Below, piece by piece: positions 25,816 to 33,773 of a DNA stretch of 64,000 nt. How positions within the stretch are numbered: position 1 is the first letter of the stretch; every line of letters starts with the position of its first letter. The stretch is from assembly GCA_964458185.1 (NCBI GenBank), contig CAYWFG010000010.1, positions 1-64,000 of the forward strand, in the 5' to 3' direction. This DNA is from AB-137-C09 sp964458185. GTDB lineage: Bacteria > Pseudomonadota > Zetaproteobacteria > Mariprofundales > Mariprofundaceae. The notes below the pieces were generated by a model. That model had not been told where the DNA came from. It saw only the letters and a list, made by a program, of their open reading frames with translations, and did no database searches. Both the position numbers and the translations under genes were made by a program.

Positions 25816-27204
25816 ATGCACGAGATTATATGTCCACACTGTAATAAAGCATTCAAAATTGACGAAGCTGGGTATGCAGATATTCTAAAGCAAGTTCGTG
25901 ACAACGAGTTTGAACAGCAGTTGTATGAACGACTTGAACTGGCTGAGAAAGAAAAGAAAAATGCGGTTGAACTCGCGAAAAGTGAAATTAGCCATGAAAT
26001 GCAAAGAAAAACCTCAGCCAAGGATACTGAGATTCAAGAGCTTAAGGCGAAATTGGATGCGGGTGAAATAGTGCAAAGACTTGCTGTTACCGAAGCTTTA
26101 AGTATCGTTGAAAAACAACGTGACGTGCTCACAAACAAACTAGAAAAGGAAAAGCAGGATAGCAAAGCTGCAACAAAACTTGCGGAAGCAAAATATATTA
26201 ATGATGTAAATGAAACCGCCGCAAAGAAGGTCGCAGAGATTCAGGAGCTAAAAGCAAAGCTTGACTCTAACGAAGTAGCGCGGAAACTCGCAGTGACCGA
26301 GGCTGTAAGTGTGGTCGAGAAAGAGCGCGATAAACTGCAAAGCGACCTTAAGCAATCAGAACTTGAAAAACAACTTTCGGAGAAATCGCTTAAGGATAAG
26401 TATGAGACACAGATAAAAGATCGCGACGGCGAGATTGAGCGCATCAGGGATATGAAGGCTAAACTATCAACAAAAATGGTTGGTGAAACCCTCGAACAGC
26501 ACTGCGAGACTGAGTTCAACCGCATTCGATCAACAGCATTTCCTAGGGCTTATTTTGAGAAGGACAACGATGTAAGTAATGGTAGTAAAGGCGATTACAT
26601 TTTTCGCGACTCAGACGAGTCTGCTACTGAAATCGTTTCTATCATGTTTGAAATGAAAAACGAAAGTGATACCACCACAACTAAGAAAAAGAACGAAGAT
26701 TTTCTAAAAGAACTCGATAAGGATCGGAAAGAGAAAAACTGTGAGTATGCAGTTCTGGTATCCCTGCTTGAATCCGAGAGTGAACTCTACAATTCTGGAA
26801 TCGTCGATGTATTCCACCGCTACCCTAAGATGTACGTAATTCGACCGCAGTTTTTTCTAACCATCATTACGCTACTTCGTAATGCGGCGATGAAGTCGCT
26901 TGAATACAAGACAGAGCTTGCACTTGTTAAAGCACAGAATGTTGATGTAACAAACTTCGAAAATGATCTTGATAAATTTAAGAATGGGTTCGCAAAGAAC
27001 TATAACCTTGCCTCTAGAAGATTCAAAATAGCAATTGATGAGATTGATAAGTCAATCGATCACCTTGAAAAGACGAAGGAAGCTCTTCTTGGAACGGATC
27101 GGAATCTTCGTCTTGCAAATAATAAAGCTCAGGACGTAACAATCAAAAAGCTTACTCGACAGAATCCAACAATGGCTGCTAAATTCAATGAGTTAAATAA
27201 TTAA
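25816..27204 (+). CDS. DUF2130 coiled-coil protein with possible PD-(D/E)XK-like core
   Basis: A 462-residue DUF2130 protein. It starts with a zinc-ribbon-like half site, ICPHCNKAFKIDEAGYADIL. A long coiled coil follows (about residues 40-220) with two near-repeats of IQELKAKLD...LAVTEA. The conserved C-terminal domain begins near MVGETLEQHCETEFNRIR. It contains KGDYIFRD followed by IMFEMKNE, a spacing that resembles the GD...ExK core of restriction-like nucleases; this reading is mine. The family is widespread and functionally undefined. The gene sits inside the inverted-repeat segment behind a broken transposase, has its own AAGGAAT ribosome site, and differs in codon use from flanking genes. 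Horizontal acquisition is likely; a defence or DNA-handling role is only a guess. Confidence 0.75.
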   Translation: MHEIICPHCNKAFKIDEAGYADILKQVRDNEFEQQLYERLELAEKEKKNAVELAKSEISHEMQRKTSAKDTEIQELKAKLDAGEIVQRLAVTEALSIVEKQRDVLTNKLEKEKQDSKAATKLAEAKYINDVNETAAKKVAEIQELKAKLDSNEVARKLAVTEAVSVVEKERDKLQSDLKQSELEKQLSEKSLKDKYETQIKDRDGEIERIRDMKAKLSTKMVGETLEQHCETEFNRIRSTAFPRAYFEKDNDVSNGSKGDYIFRDSDESATEIVSIMFEMKNESDTTTTKKKNEDFLKELDKDRKEKNCEYAVLVSLLESESELYNSGIVDVFHRYPKMYVIRPQFFLTIITLLRNAAMKSLEYKTELALVKAQNVDVTNFENDLDKFKNGFAKNYNLASRRFKIAIDEIDKSIDHLEKTKEALLGTDRNLRLANNKAQDVTIKKLTRQNPTMAAKFNELNN

Positions 27205-27307
27205 AATTCTTCAGAGGACGAAGGGTGAAGCTGTATACTCAATGTTCAAGTTTTAGTGAATTACAGGAGTTGAAAGCGCTTAGTGCGTAACATCAGTAAT
27301 TCATAAT

Positions 27308-28183
27308 CTATTTCGTGACTGTGTTGCATGAGATATACTCCTTTGGTTTAACTGTTGTCAGTGCCATATTATCAATCAAGCGTGTATTGTTTATTCGCAG
27401 CGCAATAAAAGCATGGGCATCATCTTCAACAGTTGATAGTATTGCTAACGTATGAGCATGGCGTATCTCAAGGTATTCAGCATCTAAGCCTTGCTTGCGT
27501 AAGACAGTGGTTGCCAATGCCAGTAAGGTGAGGCAATCCGTTTCGCCTGTGTGATGCGCTTCTCGCATGGCAGTTAATGCTTGAAAAAGACAGCGCGCTT
27601 GTTGACATTCAGCCGTGCTTAAATAACGGTTTCGACTACTCATCGCCAACCCACTGGGTTCTCTCACGATGGGCGCGGCAACAATATCAACAGCCATGTT
27701 TAAATCATGCACCATGCGACGAATAATAGTCAATTGCTGCCAGTCTTTTTCACCAAATACAGCCAAATGAGGCTGCACAATATTAAACAATGTATTCACG
27801 GCAGTCAGCATGCCATCAAAATGCCCCTCTCTGTATCGACCACAGAGGCATTTATTCAGTGTTTCAACATGCAAACTTACTTGGCTTTTTGTTGCACCAA
27901 ATAATGCCTTAGGGTGAAATAATATATCTACCCCTTCAGCAGCACAGCGCCGTGCATCTTCGGCAAAGGGGCGTGGGTAATGGGTGAGGTCTTCGCCTGC
28001 ACCAAATTGCAGTGGGTTAACATAAATGCTAACCACTACCACATCAGTAAGTTTTTTGGCTTTGCGAATGAGACTGAGATGACCTTCATGCAAACAGCCC
28101 ATGGTCGGTACCAATGCTACGCGTTCATGAGAAAAGTTTGCTAAGACATGCCGTAAAACATCGACTGATTCGATCAGTTGCAT
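27308..28183 (-). CDS. panC: Pantothenate synthetase
   Basis: A 291-residue enzyme joining pantoate and beta-alanine with ATP. Conserved segments are VPTMGCLHEGHLSLIRKAK (the HxGH ATP-binding motif), YVNPLQFG, FGEKDWQQL and MSSRNRYLSTAE near the flexible loop. The length is near 285, the family norm. It overlaps panB by 10 nt, forming a panB-panC operon. No panD or complete panE is in the window. Confidence 0.96.
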   Translation of the reverse strand: MQLIESVDVLRHVLANFSHERVALVPTMGCLHEGHLSLIRKAKKLTDVVVVSIYVNPLQFGAGEDLTHYPRPFAEDARRCAAEGVDILFHPKALFGATKSQVSLHVETLNKCLCGRYREGHFDGMLTAVNTLFNIVQPHLAVFGEKDWQQLTIIRRMVHDLNMAVDIVAAPIVREPSGLAMSSRNRYLSTAECQQARCLFQALTAMREAHHTGETDCLTLLALATTVLRKQGLDAEYLEIRHAHTLAILSTVEDDAHAFIALRINNTRLIDNMALTTVKPKEYISCNTVTK

Positions 28184-28968
28184 GATGGTGCCTTAGGAAA
28201 CGTTCCACTGCGTACATCATCGCTCCAATGAGCAATGGCATCAACAATCGTTGATCGCAAATGCGCATAAGCAGGTGCAAAAGGCGGGTTTTTTTCTGAT
28301 AAGCCTAATAAATCATGCCATACCAGCACTTGTGCATCACAGCCCGCACCCGCACCAATACCAACGGTAGGAATCGTTAGCATAGCTGTTATTTCTGCTG
28401 CCAAACCATCGGGGATGCACTCTAGCACCACGGCTAAAGCACCTGCTTCGCTTACTGCTTTAGCATCGGTCTTGATGCGTGCAGCAGCTAGATCATCCAT
28501 GCCTTGTCGTCTATAGCCACCTTGTTGCTTCACTGTTTGGGGCATCAATCCGATATGCGCAACCACAGCAATCCCTCGTTCTGATAAAAAGCGAATAGTC
28601 GGTGCCATAACTTCACCACCTTCTAATTTAACCGCATCACAACCACTTTGCTGCAACAGTTGCACACTGCTTTCATACGCTTGTTCAGGTGCGCGTTGAT
28701 AGCTACCAAAGGGAAGATCACACACCACCCACGGGCGGCTTGTTGCAGCAACCACCGTGGTGGCATGCGCTATCATTTGAGACAACGAAACTGGCAGCGT
28801 TGTTTCATAGCCTAAAGTGGTCATTGCCAATGAATCACCGACAAGGATCACATCAACCCCTGCTAATTCTGCCAGTGCAGCACTGCTGGCATCATGCGCT
28901 GTTAACCACACGCTTTTTTTACCTTCACGCGCCAGTTTGGCAATCGTCATTGTTGTTACTTTTTTCAT
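28174..28968 (-). CDS. panB: 3-methyl-2-oxobutanoate hydroxymethyltransferase
   Basis: A 264-residue enzyme that makes ketopantoate from ketoisovalerate and methylene-tetrahydrofolate. Family marks are LTAHDASSAALAELAGVDVILVGDSLAM, LPVSLSQMIAHATTV, VKLEGGEVM, AHIGLMPQTVKQQGGYRRQG and PTVGIGAGAGCDAQVLVWHDLLGL. The metal-binding Asp residues of GDS and CDLPFGS are in place. It overlaps panC by 10 nt and starts about 50 bp from the cvpA stop, on the same strand. Confidence 0.96.
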   Translation of the reverse strand: MKKVTTMTIAKLAREGKKSVWLTAHDASSAALAELAGVDVILVGDSLAMTTLGYETTLPVSLSQMIAHATTVVAATSRPWVVCDLPFGSYQRAPEQAYESSVQLLQQSGCDAVKLEGGEVMAPTIRFLSERGIAVVAHIGLMPQTVKQQGGYRRQGMDDLAAARIKTDAKAVSEAGALAVVLECIPDGLAAEITAMLTIPTVGIGAGAGCDAQVLVWHDLLGLSEKNPPFAPAYAHLRSTIVDAIAHWSDDVRSGTFPKAPSCN

Positions 28969-29016
28969 CGTACCTTTCTGCTTCGGTCTGGATGGCAGTA
29001 CCGTCTTTCAGGGAGA

Positions 29017-29625
29017 TTATTTAATTCGTTCTTCTAATAGTTTTTCAAGGTTCTTTTTGTCATTCACATTAGGCAAGCCACCAAGTTTATCTCTGGTCTG
29101 AATAATGGGCGTTCCTTCGGTAAAGTTTTTTTGCGAAAATGGATTATTAACAGGAATCATATTACTCATTGTTTTACCAAGGTTTAACACAAAAGGGCGC
29201 AAAACACTTTTTGAGCCAAACACATCCGTAGGTTGCTGAATATAGGTGAACGCAATCAACGAAAAAACACCAACAAATACAATGGGTTTAACGGGCGCAA
29301 TGATGCCACCAAAAAGATGATCAATAGCAAACAATACCTTCCCCCCCCTGCCTTTTAATGGATTCGGTATCGCCGCAACAAGAACGCCAGCCACCAATAT
29401 CACAGCGAAGAAAACAATAAAAAAAGCAATAGGGTCAGCATAGGTGGTATCAATCCCTGTACTGTCTACCAATTTATCTGCAATATTTCCAGAAGCCTTG
29501 GCAGCTCCAATAAAAGCACCAACAACACCAATGACCGCAACCAGTTCAACAATAAAGCCGCGCATTGCCCCTTGTAAAAAGGCGAGTCCAAGCATCGCAA
29601 TGATAGCAATATCAAGAAGACTCAT
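29017..29625 (-). CDS. cvpA: CvpA family membrane protein
   Basis: A 202-residue membrane protein of the CvpA (colicin V production) family. Four hydrophobic segments cover the first 130 residues (about 5-25, 30-50, 65-88 and 105-125), with LLDIAIIAMLGLAFLQGAMRGFIVEL at the start. The C-terminal tail is soluble. In E. coli CvpA is linked to colicin V export and bile-salt tolerance; its molecular job is not settled. It follows a small zinc-ribbon gene by 16 bp, probably in one operon with panBC downstream. Confidence 0.85.
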   Translation of the reverse strand: MSLLDIAIIAMLGLAFLQGAMRGFIVELVAVIGVVGAFIGAAKASGNIADKLVDSTGIDTTYADPIAFFIVFFAVILVAGVLVAAIPNPLKGRGGKVLFAIDHLFGGIIAPVKPIVFVGVFSLIAFTYIQQPTDVFGSKSVLRPFVLNLGKTMSNMIPVNNPFSQKNFTEGTPIIQTRDKLGGLPNVNDKKNLEKLLEERIK

Positions 29626-29641
29626 GGTTTAAACGCGATAT

Positions 29642-29809
29642 TTATAAACTATAATCTCTAGGAGCTTGTGGCAAAACTTGAGTATCATCAAAGGTTGTGC
29701 TTTCTTTTGTTTTTACATTAGTTCCACATTTTGGGCATTCGTATAACTTTGCTTGTTCTGCTTGAAAGGTGTTTTTACAACGTGGGCACTCAATTCTTAC
29801 TTGACTCAT
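29642..29809 (-). CDS. Small CxxC-CxxC zinc-ribbon protein
   Basis: A 55-residue frame with ATG at 29809 and TAA at 29642. It contains two Cys pairs, CPRC (residues 8-11) and CPKC (25-28), spaced as in a zinc ribbon, in a setting like MJ0042-type or FYDLN-like finger proteins (VRIECPRCKNTFQ). The C-terminal half is polar and probably unstructured. Codon use matches the neighbours and it precedes cvpA by 16 bp on the same strand, which supports a real gene. Role unknown; binding of zinc is inferred from the four Cys. Confidence 0.7.
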   Translation of the reverse strand: MSQVRIECPRCKNTFQAEQAKLYECPKCGTNVKTKESTTFDDTQVLPQAPRDYSL

Positions 29810-30081
29810 CAAACCATCTCCTGTGTTGGTGTAATAACTTCATTGTTTAACAGCTACATCACGGTGCAACTAAAAAAACGGATTTAATAATATAGTTACC
29901 GTCAAGTCAAGAGGCGGTTGTGTAACCATGCAAGATATGATTTTTTAGTTTATTCCTTTCTCATGATCTTGTTCGTTTGACCTTCATGGGTGTATTCTTC
30001 AGTCTTGCGGGTTCAGTAAAAATATAATTTTTTATGAACAATGCATGGCTGTGTGCCTGCATTTGTTACAAGGAGCTTCTT

Positions 30082-32643
30082 GTGAGTACACAAGGTCAGA
30101 CGTATTATTTACAAATTCGCCCAAATATTCCCCCCGCATTAAAACGCTTAGAAGAAATATCTTCGGATATGTGGTTTTCTTGGAATGCCAAGGCTAGAAT
30201 GTTATTTCGCTTGTTGGACAATGACTTATGGACTCGAACAGGTCACAATCCGCGCTTATTTTTGCGCCGAATTAGTCAAAACCGTTTGAATGAAATATCG
30301 ACAGATCGTGCTTTTATTACTTTGTTTAATGGCGTACTGGCTGATTATGATTCGTATCAAGCAGATGAGAATCAATGGTTTATTAATCATATTCCCGAGC
30401 CTGAAAGTCATAGCATTGCCTATTTTAGTGCTGAGTTTGGTTTGCACGAATCGTTGCCAATTTATTCGGGTGGTTTGGGTATTTTGGCAGGCGATCATTG
30501 TAAGTCTGCCAGTGATCTTGGGCTGCCATTTACGGCGGTTGGTTTGTTGTACCGAAAGGGTTATTTCACGCAAACCATTGATGCCCATGGCAACCAAGTT
30601 GCAACCTATTATTCCAATCGTTTTGCAGATCTTTGTGTTGAAGAAGCAAAAAATACTGATGGCGAAGCGATTTATATTGCCGTGGAATTGCCTGGTCGTG
30701 CTTTGCATTTGAAAGTTTGGACGGTAAGCATTGGTCATATTCAGATGGTACTATTGGATTCTGATCTTGATAAAAACAGTAATGAAGATCGCACCATCAC
30801 CCATCAACTGTATGGCGGAGGCGTTGAAAACCGTGTGCGGCAAGAAATTGTATTAGGTATTGGTGGTGTCCGTGCATTGCGCGCCATGGGTATTGCACCA
30901 ACCGTATGGCATTTAAACGAAGGGCATGCAGCCTTTGTATCGTTAGAACGGATGCGTGAATACGTACAACACGATGGTTTAAGTTTTGATGAATCATTGG
31001 ATGCTGCGGCATCGTGTACAATTTTCACCACGCATACCCCTGTTCCTGCGGGGCATGATGTATTCCCTCATGATATGTTTGATCATTACATGGGGCATTA
31101 TGCTGACAAATTAGGCATCTCTATTGATCGTTTGCATGGCATGGGTCACGGTGATTTTGGTCATGGTTCTCATGGTTTTAACCAAACAGCACTTGCCACC
31201 CATACTTCAGCCCATCAAAATGGTGTTGCCAAATTGCATGGCGAAGTGAGTTCTCGCATGTTTCAAGGCATGTGGCCTGATTTAACGCCTGAAGAAAACC
31301 CCATGAGTTCTGTGACCAATGGTGTACATACCTTAACATGGCTGGCACAAGAATGGATCAGTGCTTTTGATCAAGAGCTTGGCGGTAGCTGGCGCGGGCA
31401 TTTGCGTGACCCTGATTTCTGGGATTGCATCCATAACATTCCTGATCATTTATTTTGGAGTATTCATCAAACCAATAAAGGGCGGATGCTGCAATACATT
31501 GCAGAACAATTAGAAGAACAAGCGATCCGTAACGGCGAAAGTTTGCAAATGGTCACAGAAATGACGCAATGCTTTGATGTTCGTCATTTGGTCATTGGTT
31601 TTGCTCGTCGTTTTGCGACCTATAAACGCGCTACTTTATTGTTTAATGATGAATCCCGTTTGTTGTCGTTACTTGATGCCATCGGTCAGCCAGTGATCTT
31701 CTTGTTTGCAGGCAAGGCACATCCTGCCGATGAACCGGGGCAAGATCTCATTCGTCAAATTCATCATATCTCACGCAAACCAGCATTCAAAGGGCGTATC
31801 TTAATGCTGGAAGGTTATGATATGACCTTATCACGCTACATGCTCTCGGGTGTTGATGTTTGGTTGAACAATCCACGCCGTCCGATGGAGGCCTCAGGCA
31901 CATCAGGCATGAAAGCAGCGATGAATGGTGCGCCAAACTTATCAATCTTGGATGGTTGGTGGCCAGAAGGCTACAAAGAAGCCAATGGCTGGGTGATTGG
32001 TGGTGAACGTGATATTGAAGATGATCAACTGCGCGACCAAGAGGATGCTGCCTCATTGTACCATGTGCTGGCGAATCATATTGCACCGTTGTATTACCAA
32101 TTGGATGATCGCGGTTACTCCAAAGGCTGGGTGCATACAGCAAAACGGGCGATGATTGAAGCGATTCCTGTGTTTAATACCGAACGCATGGTGGCTGAAT
32201 ATACCGAACGCTTTTATATTCCTGCCTCCAATCATGGGCAAGCGATGGTTGCTGATGGTTTTGCCCGCAGCAAGGGTTTAGCAACTTGGAAAAACAAGGT
32301 TCGTTCGGCATGGGATGGCGTGTACCTTGAAGCCAATGATGTGATTCCATGCCGCAATACCAAGCAATATGGTGATGATATTAGCGTCAGCGTAAAAGCC
32401 CATTTAAATGGACTGACAGCCGATGAGGTTTCTGTTGAAGTATTGTTATTGCGTCCGACGGGTGGCTTGCACGGTGACTATGAACCCGATGCTGCGATTG
32501 CCCTAAAAGACCAAGGGGATGGCATATTCACAGCCGATATTCACCCTGAAGATACAGGGGACTTTGCCTACCGTGTTCGCGTTTACCCTACGCATGAAGA
32601 CTTGCCTCACCCATTAGCCATGGGTTTGATGAAATACCTGTAG
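30082..32643 (+). CDS. glgP: Alpha-glucan (glycogen) phosphorylase, GT35, DUF3417 type
   Basis: A phosphorylase that releases glucose 1-phosphate from alpha-1,4-glucans. I choose GTG 30082 because AAGGAGC lies just upstream, giving 853 residues; an ATG at 30034 lacks a ribosome site. The N-terminal DUF3417-like region (about 1-110) has LKRLEEISSDMWFSWN. The GT35 core shows FSAEFGLHESLPIYSGGLGILAGDH, WHLNEGHAAF and, near the PLP-binding Lys, EASGTSGMKAAMNG. This is the type found in many bacteria and archaea rather than the E. coli GlgP/MalP type. A strong terminator follows. It pairs in function with malQ and GH57 at 19-22 kb. Confidence 0.94.
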   Translation: MSTQGQTYYLQIRPNIPPALKRLEEISSDMWFSWNAKARMLFRLLDNDLWTRTGHNPRLFLRRISQNRLNEISTDRAFITLFNGVLADYDSYQADENQWFINHIPEPESHSIAYFSAEFGLHESLPIYSGGLGILAGDHCKSASDLGLPFTAVGLLYRKGYFTQTIDAHGNQVATYYSNRFADLCVEEAKNTDGEAIYIAVELPGRALHLKVWTVSIGHIQMVLLDSDLDKNSNEDRTITHQLYGGGVENRVRQEIVLGIGGVRALRAMGIAPTVWHLNEGHAAFVSLERMREYVQHDGLSFDESLDAAASCTIFTTHTPVPAGHDVFPHDMFDHYMGHYADKLGISIDRLHGMGHGDFGHGSHGFNQTALATHTSAHQNGVAKLHGEVSSRMFQGMWPDLTPEENPMSSVTNGVHTLTWLAQEWISAFDQELGGSWRGHLRDPDFWDCIHNIPDHLFWSIHQTNKGRMLQYIAEQLEEQAIRNGESLQMVTEMTQCFDVRHLVIGFARRFATYKRATLLFNDESRLLSLLDAIGQPVIFLFAGKAHPADEPGQDLIRQIHHISRKPAFKGRILMLEGYDMTLSRYMLSGVDVWLNNPRRPMEASGTSGMKAAMNGAPNLSILDGWWPEGYKEANGWVIGGERDIEDDQLRDQEDAASLYHVLANHIAPLYYQLDDRGYSKGWVHTAKRAMIEAIPVFNTERMVAEYTERFYIPASNHGQAMVADGFARSKGLATWKNKVRSAWDGVYLEANDVIPCRNTKQYGDDISVSVKAHLNGLTADEVSVEVLLLRPTGGLHGDYEPDAAIALKDQGDGIFTADIHPEDTGDFAYRVRVYPTHEDLPHPLAMGLMKYL

Positions 32644-32657
32644 TAAGAGCCTTGAAG

Positions 32658-32694
32658 GTGTCATGCGTGTTATTCACATACGCATGACACTTTT
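32658..32694 (+). terminator. Intrinsic terminator after the phosphorylase gene
   Basis: A perfect 11-bp stem (gtgtcatgcgt at 32658-32668 pairing with acgcatgacac at 32680-32690), an 11-nt loop and a run of four T. It starts 15 bp after the phosphorylase stop and ends 20 bp before folE. It can end the glgP transcript or attenuate read-through into folE. Confidence 0.8.
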
Positions 32695-32714
32695 GCATAC
32701 CAAAGGATGTTGAG

Positions 32715-33293
32715 ATGAATCAAAATAAAGAAGAGGCCATGGCATGTGTTCGTGGTCTTTTGCGTTATATGGGTGAAGATGTAGAACGTGAAGGGCTGCA
32801 CGATACACCACGGCGCGTAGTCGATGCTATGGCAGAGCATTTTAAAGGGTATTTGGATGACCCTGAAGAGCATTTGCTCAAAACCTTTGAAGAAGTCGAT
32901 GGCTATGATGAGATTGTTTTGGTCTCCGATATTGATGTTCATTCGCATTGTGAACACCACATGGTTCCCTTTGTTGGGCGGGCGCATATTGCTTATATTC
33001 CTGATGGTCGAGTGGTTGGTTTATCGAAATTGGCGCGCGTGGTCGATGGCTACGCCAAGCGTTTACAAGTGCAAGAAAAACTCACCATGCAAATTACCCA
33101 AGCGATTGAACGTGTATTGCAACCTGCGGGTATTGCGGTGATCATTCAATGTCAGCACTTTTGCATGTGCCACCGAGGTGTACACAAACCCAATTCATGG
33201 ACAACTACATCAAAATTAACAGGGGTATTTCTTCATAATGCTTCTTCGCGCAGTGAGTTGTTTCAATTGATTGAAATGAATCGTTCGATTTGA
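32715..33293 (+). CDS. folE: GTP cyclohydrolase I
   Basis: A 192-residue enzyme of the first step of folate synthesis, converting GTP to dihydroneopterin triphosphate. The zinc and substrate motif HSHCEHHMVPFVGRAHIAYIP is present with Cys and His ligands. GLSKLARVVDGYAKRLQVQE and the C-terminal QCQHFCMCHRGVHKP also match. The length is typical of bacterial FolE. It is a single gene; the folP gene lies 2.4 kb downstream behind ftsH, so folate genes are near each other but not in one operon. Confidence 0.95.
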   Translation: MNQNKEEAMACVRGLLRYMGEDVEREGLHDTPRRVVDAMAEHFKGYLDDPEEHLLKTFEEVDGYDEIVLVSDIDVHSHCEHHMVPFVGRAHIAYIPDGRVVGLSKLARVVDGYAKRLQVQEKLTMQITQAIERVLQPAGIAVIIQCQHFCMCHRGVHKPNSWTTTSKLTGVFLHNASSRSELFQLIEMNRSI

Positions 33294-33773
33294 TAAGGTA
33301 GGGTTTTCTGGTCTTCCCTTTTAAGACGAAACAGAAATAAAATCAAGGGGTTGAAGCATGTTATAAAATCACTTCTGATCCACCATATTGCAACAAAAAT
33401 TATAGCTTGGCTTTGCTTTTTTAGTTGCAGGTTGTCCCATCTTAAAAGAAAAGCCATGATGAGGCTCGTATAATTTCTTTCATGGGTATCTGCTCTTTAT
33501 GTTTTAGTGTCTTTTGTGAAAAAAATTAACACTAAAGCTTGGCAGACACCCTATCAACTTTGGCGAAGGTGTTGTTGCAGCAATAGATTTTGAATCTTTC
33601 ATGACTTTTTTAAGGTAATAAGGCAGACTTGCGCATTTTAGGATGCCCCAACAAAAAACAAGAATTTTAATGAACAGCTTGTTTTTTGTTGGGGGTGTCC
33701 CTATACAATGATTTGATGAATCATGAGATTATTTTGAAAAAATATCGCTTTTAAGCGATGGGAGTTAGGCTGC
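33294..33773. other. 480-bp AT-rich gap upstream of ftsH with several hairpins
   Basis: No convincing gene. The gap holds an inverted 14-bp copy of the 2.2/61.7 kb motif (33313-33326), an 8-bp hairpin (tttagtgt 33503-33510 with acactaaa 33529-33536), and a long perfect hairpin at 33646-33694, listed separately. The ftsH promoter should lie here. A 64-codon frame on the minus strand (33263-33457) has no ribosome site or recognisable content. Confidence 0.5.
33646..33694. repeat. Perfect 17-bp inverted repeat upstream of ftsH
   Basis: Positions 33646-33662 (ccccaacaaaaaacaag) and 33678-33694 (cttgttttttgttgggg) are exact reverse complements around a 15-nt loop. No T-run follows on either side, so it is not a simple terminator. 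It begins 128 bp before the ftsH ATG. It could be a regulatory structure or an insertion remnant. Confidence 0.7.

Larger units (their letters stand above)
25408..27297. mobile_element. Inverted-repeat-bounded segment with truncated transposase and DUF2130 gene
   Basis: The left end actgatgttacgcact (25408-25423) and the right end agtgcgtaacatcagt (27282-27297) are perfect 16-bp inverted repeats. Their first 14 bases equal the terminus of the three small elements in this window. The left end is 44 bp upstream of a transposase start, as in a normal insertion sequence. The transposase is cut at 89 residues, and a DUF2130 gene fills the rest. No target-site duplication is visible, so the two ends may derive from different copies. 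The DUF2130 gene uses more AAG, GAG and CGC codons than its neighbours. Confidence 0.7.
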
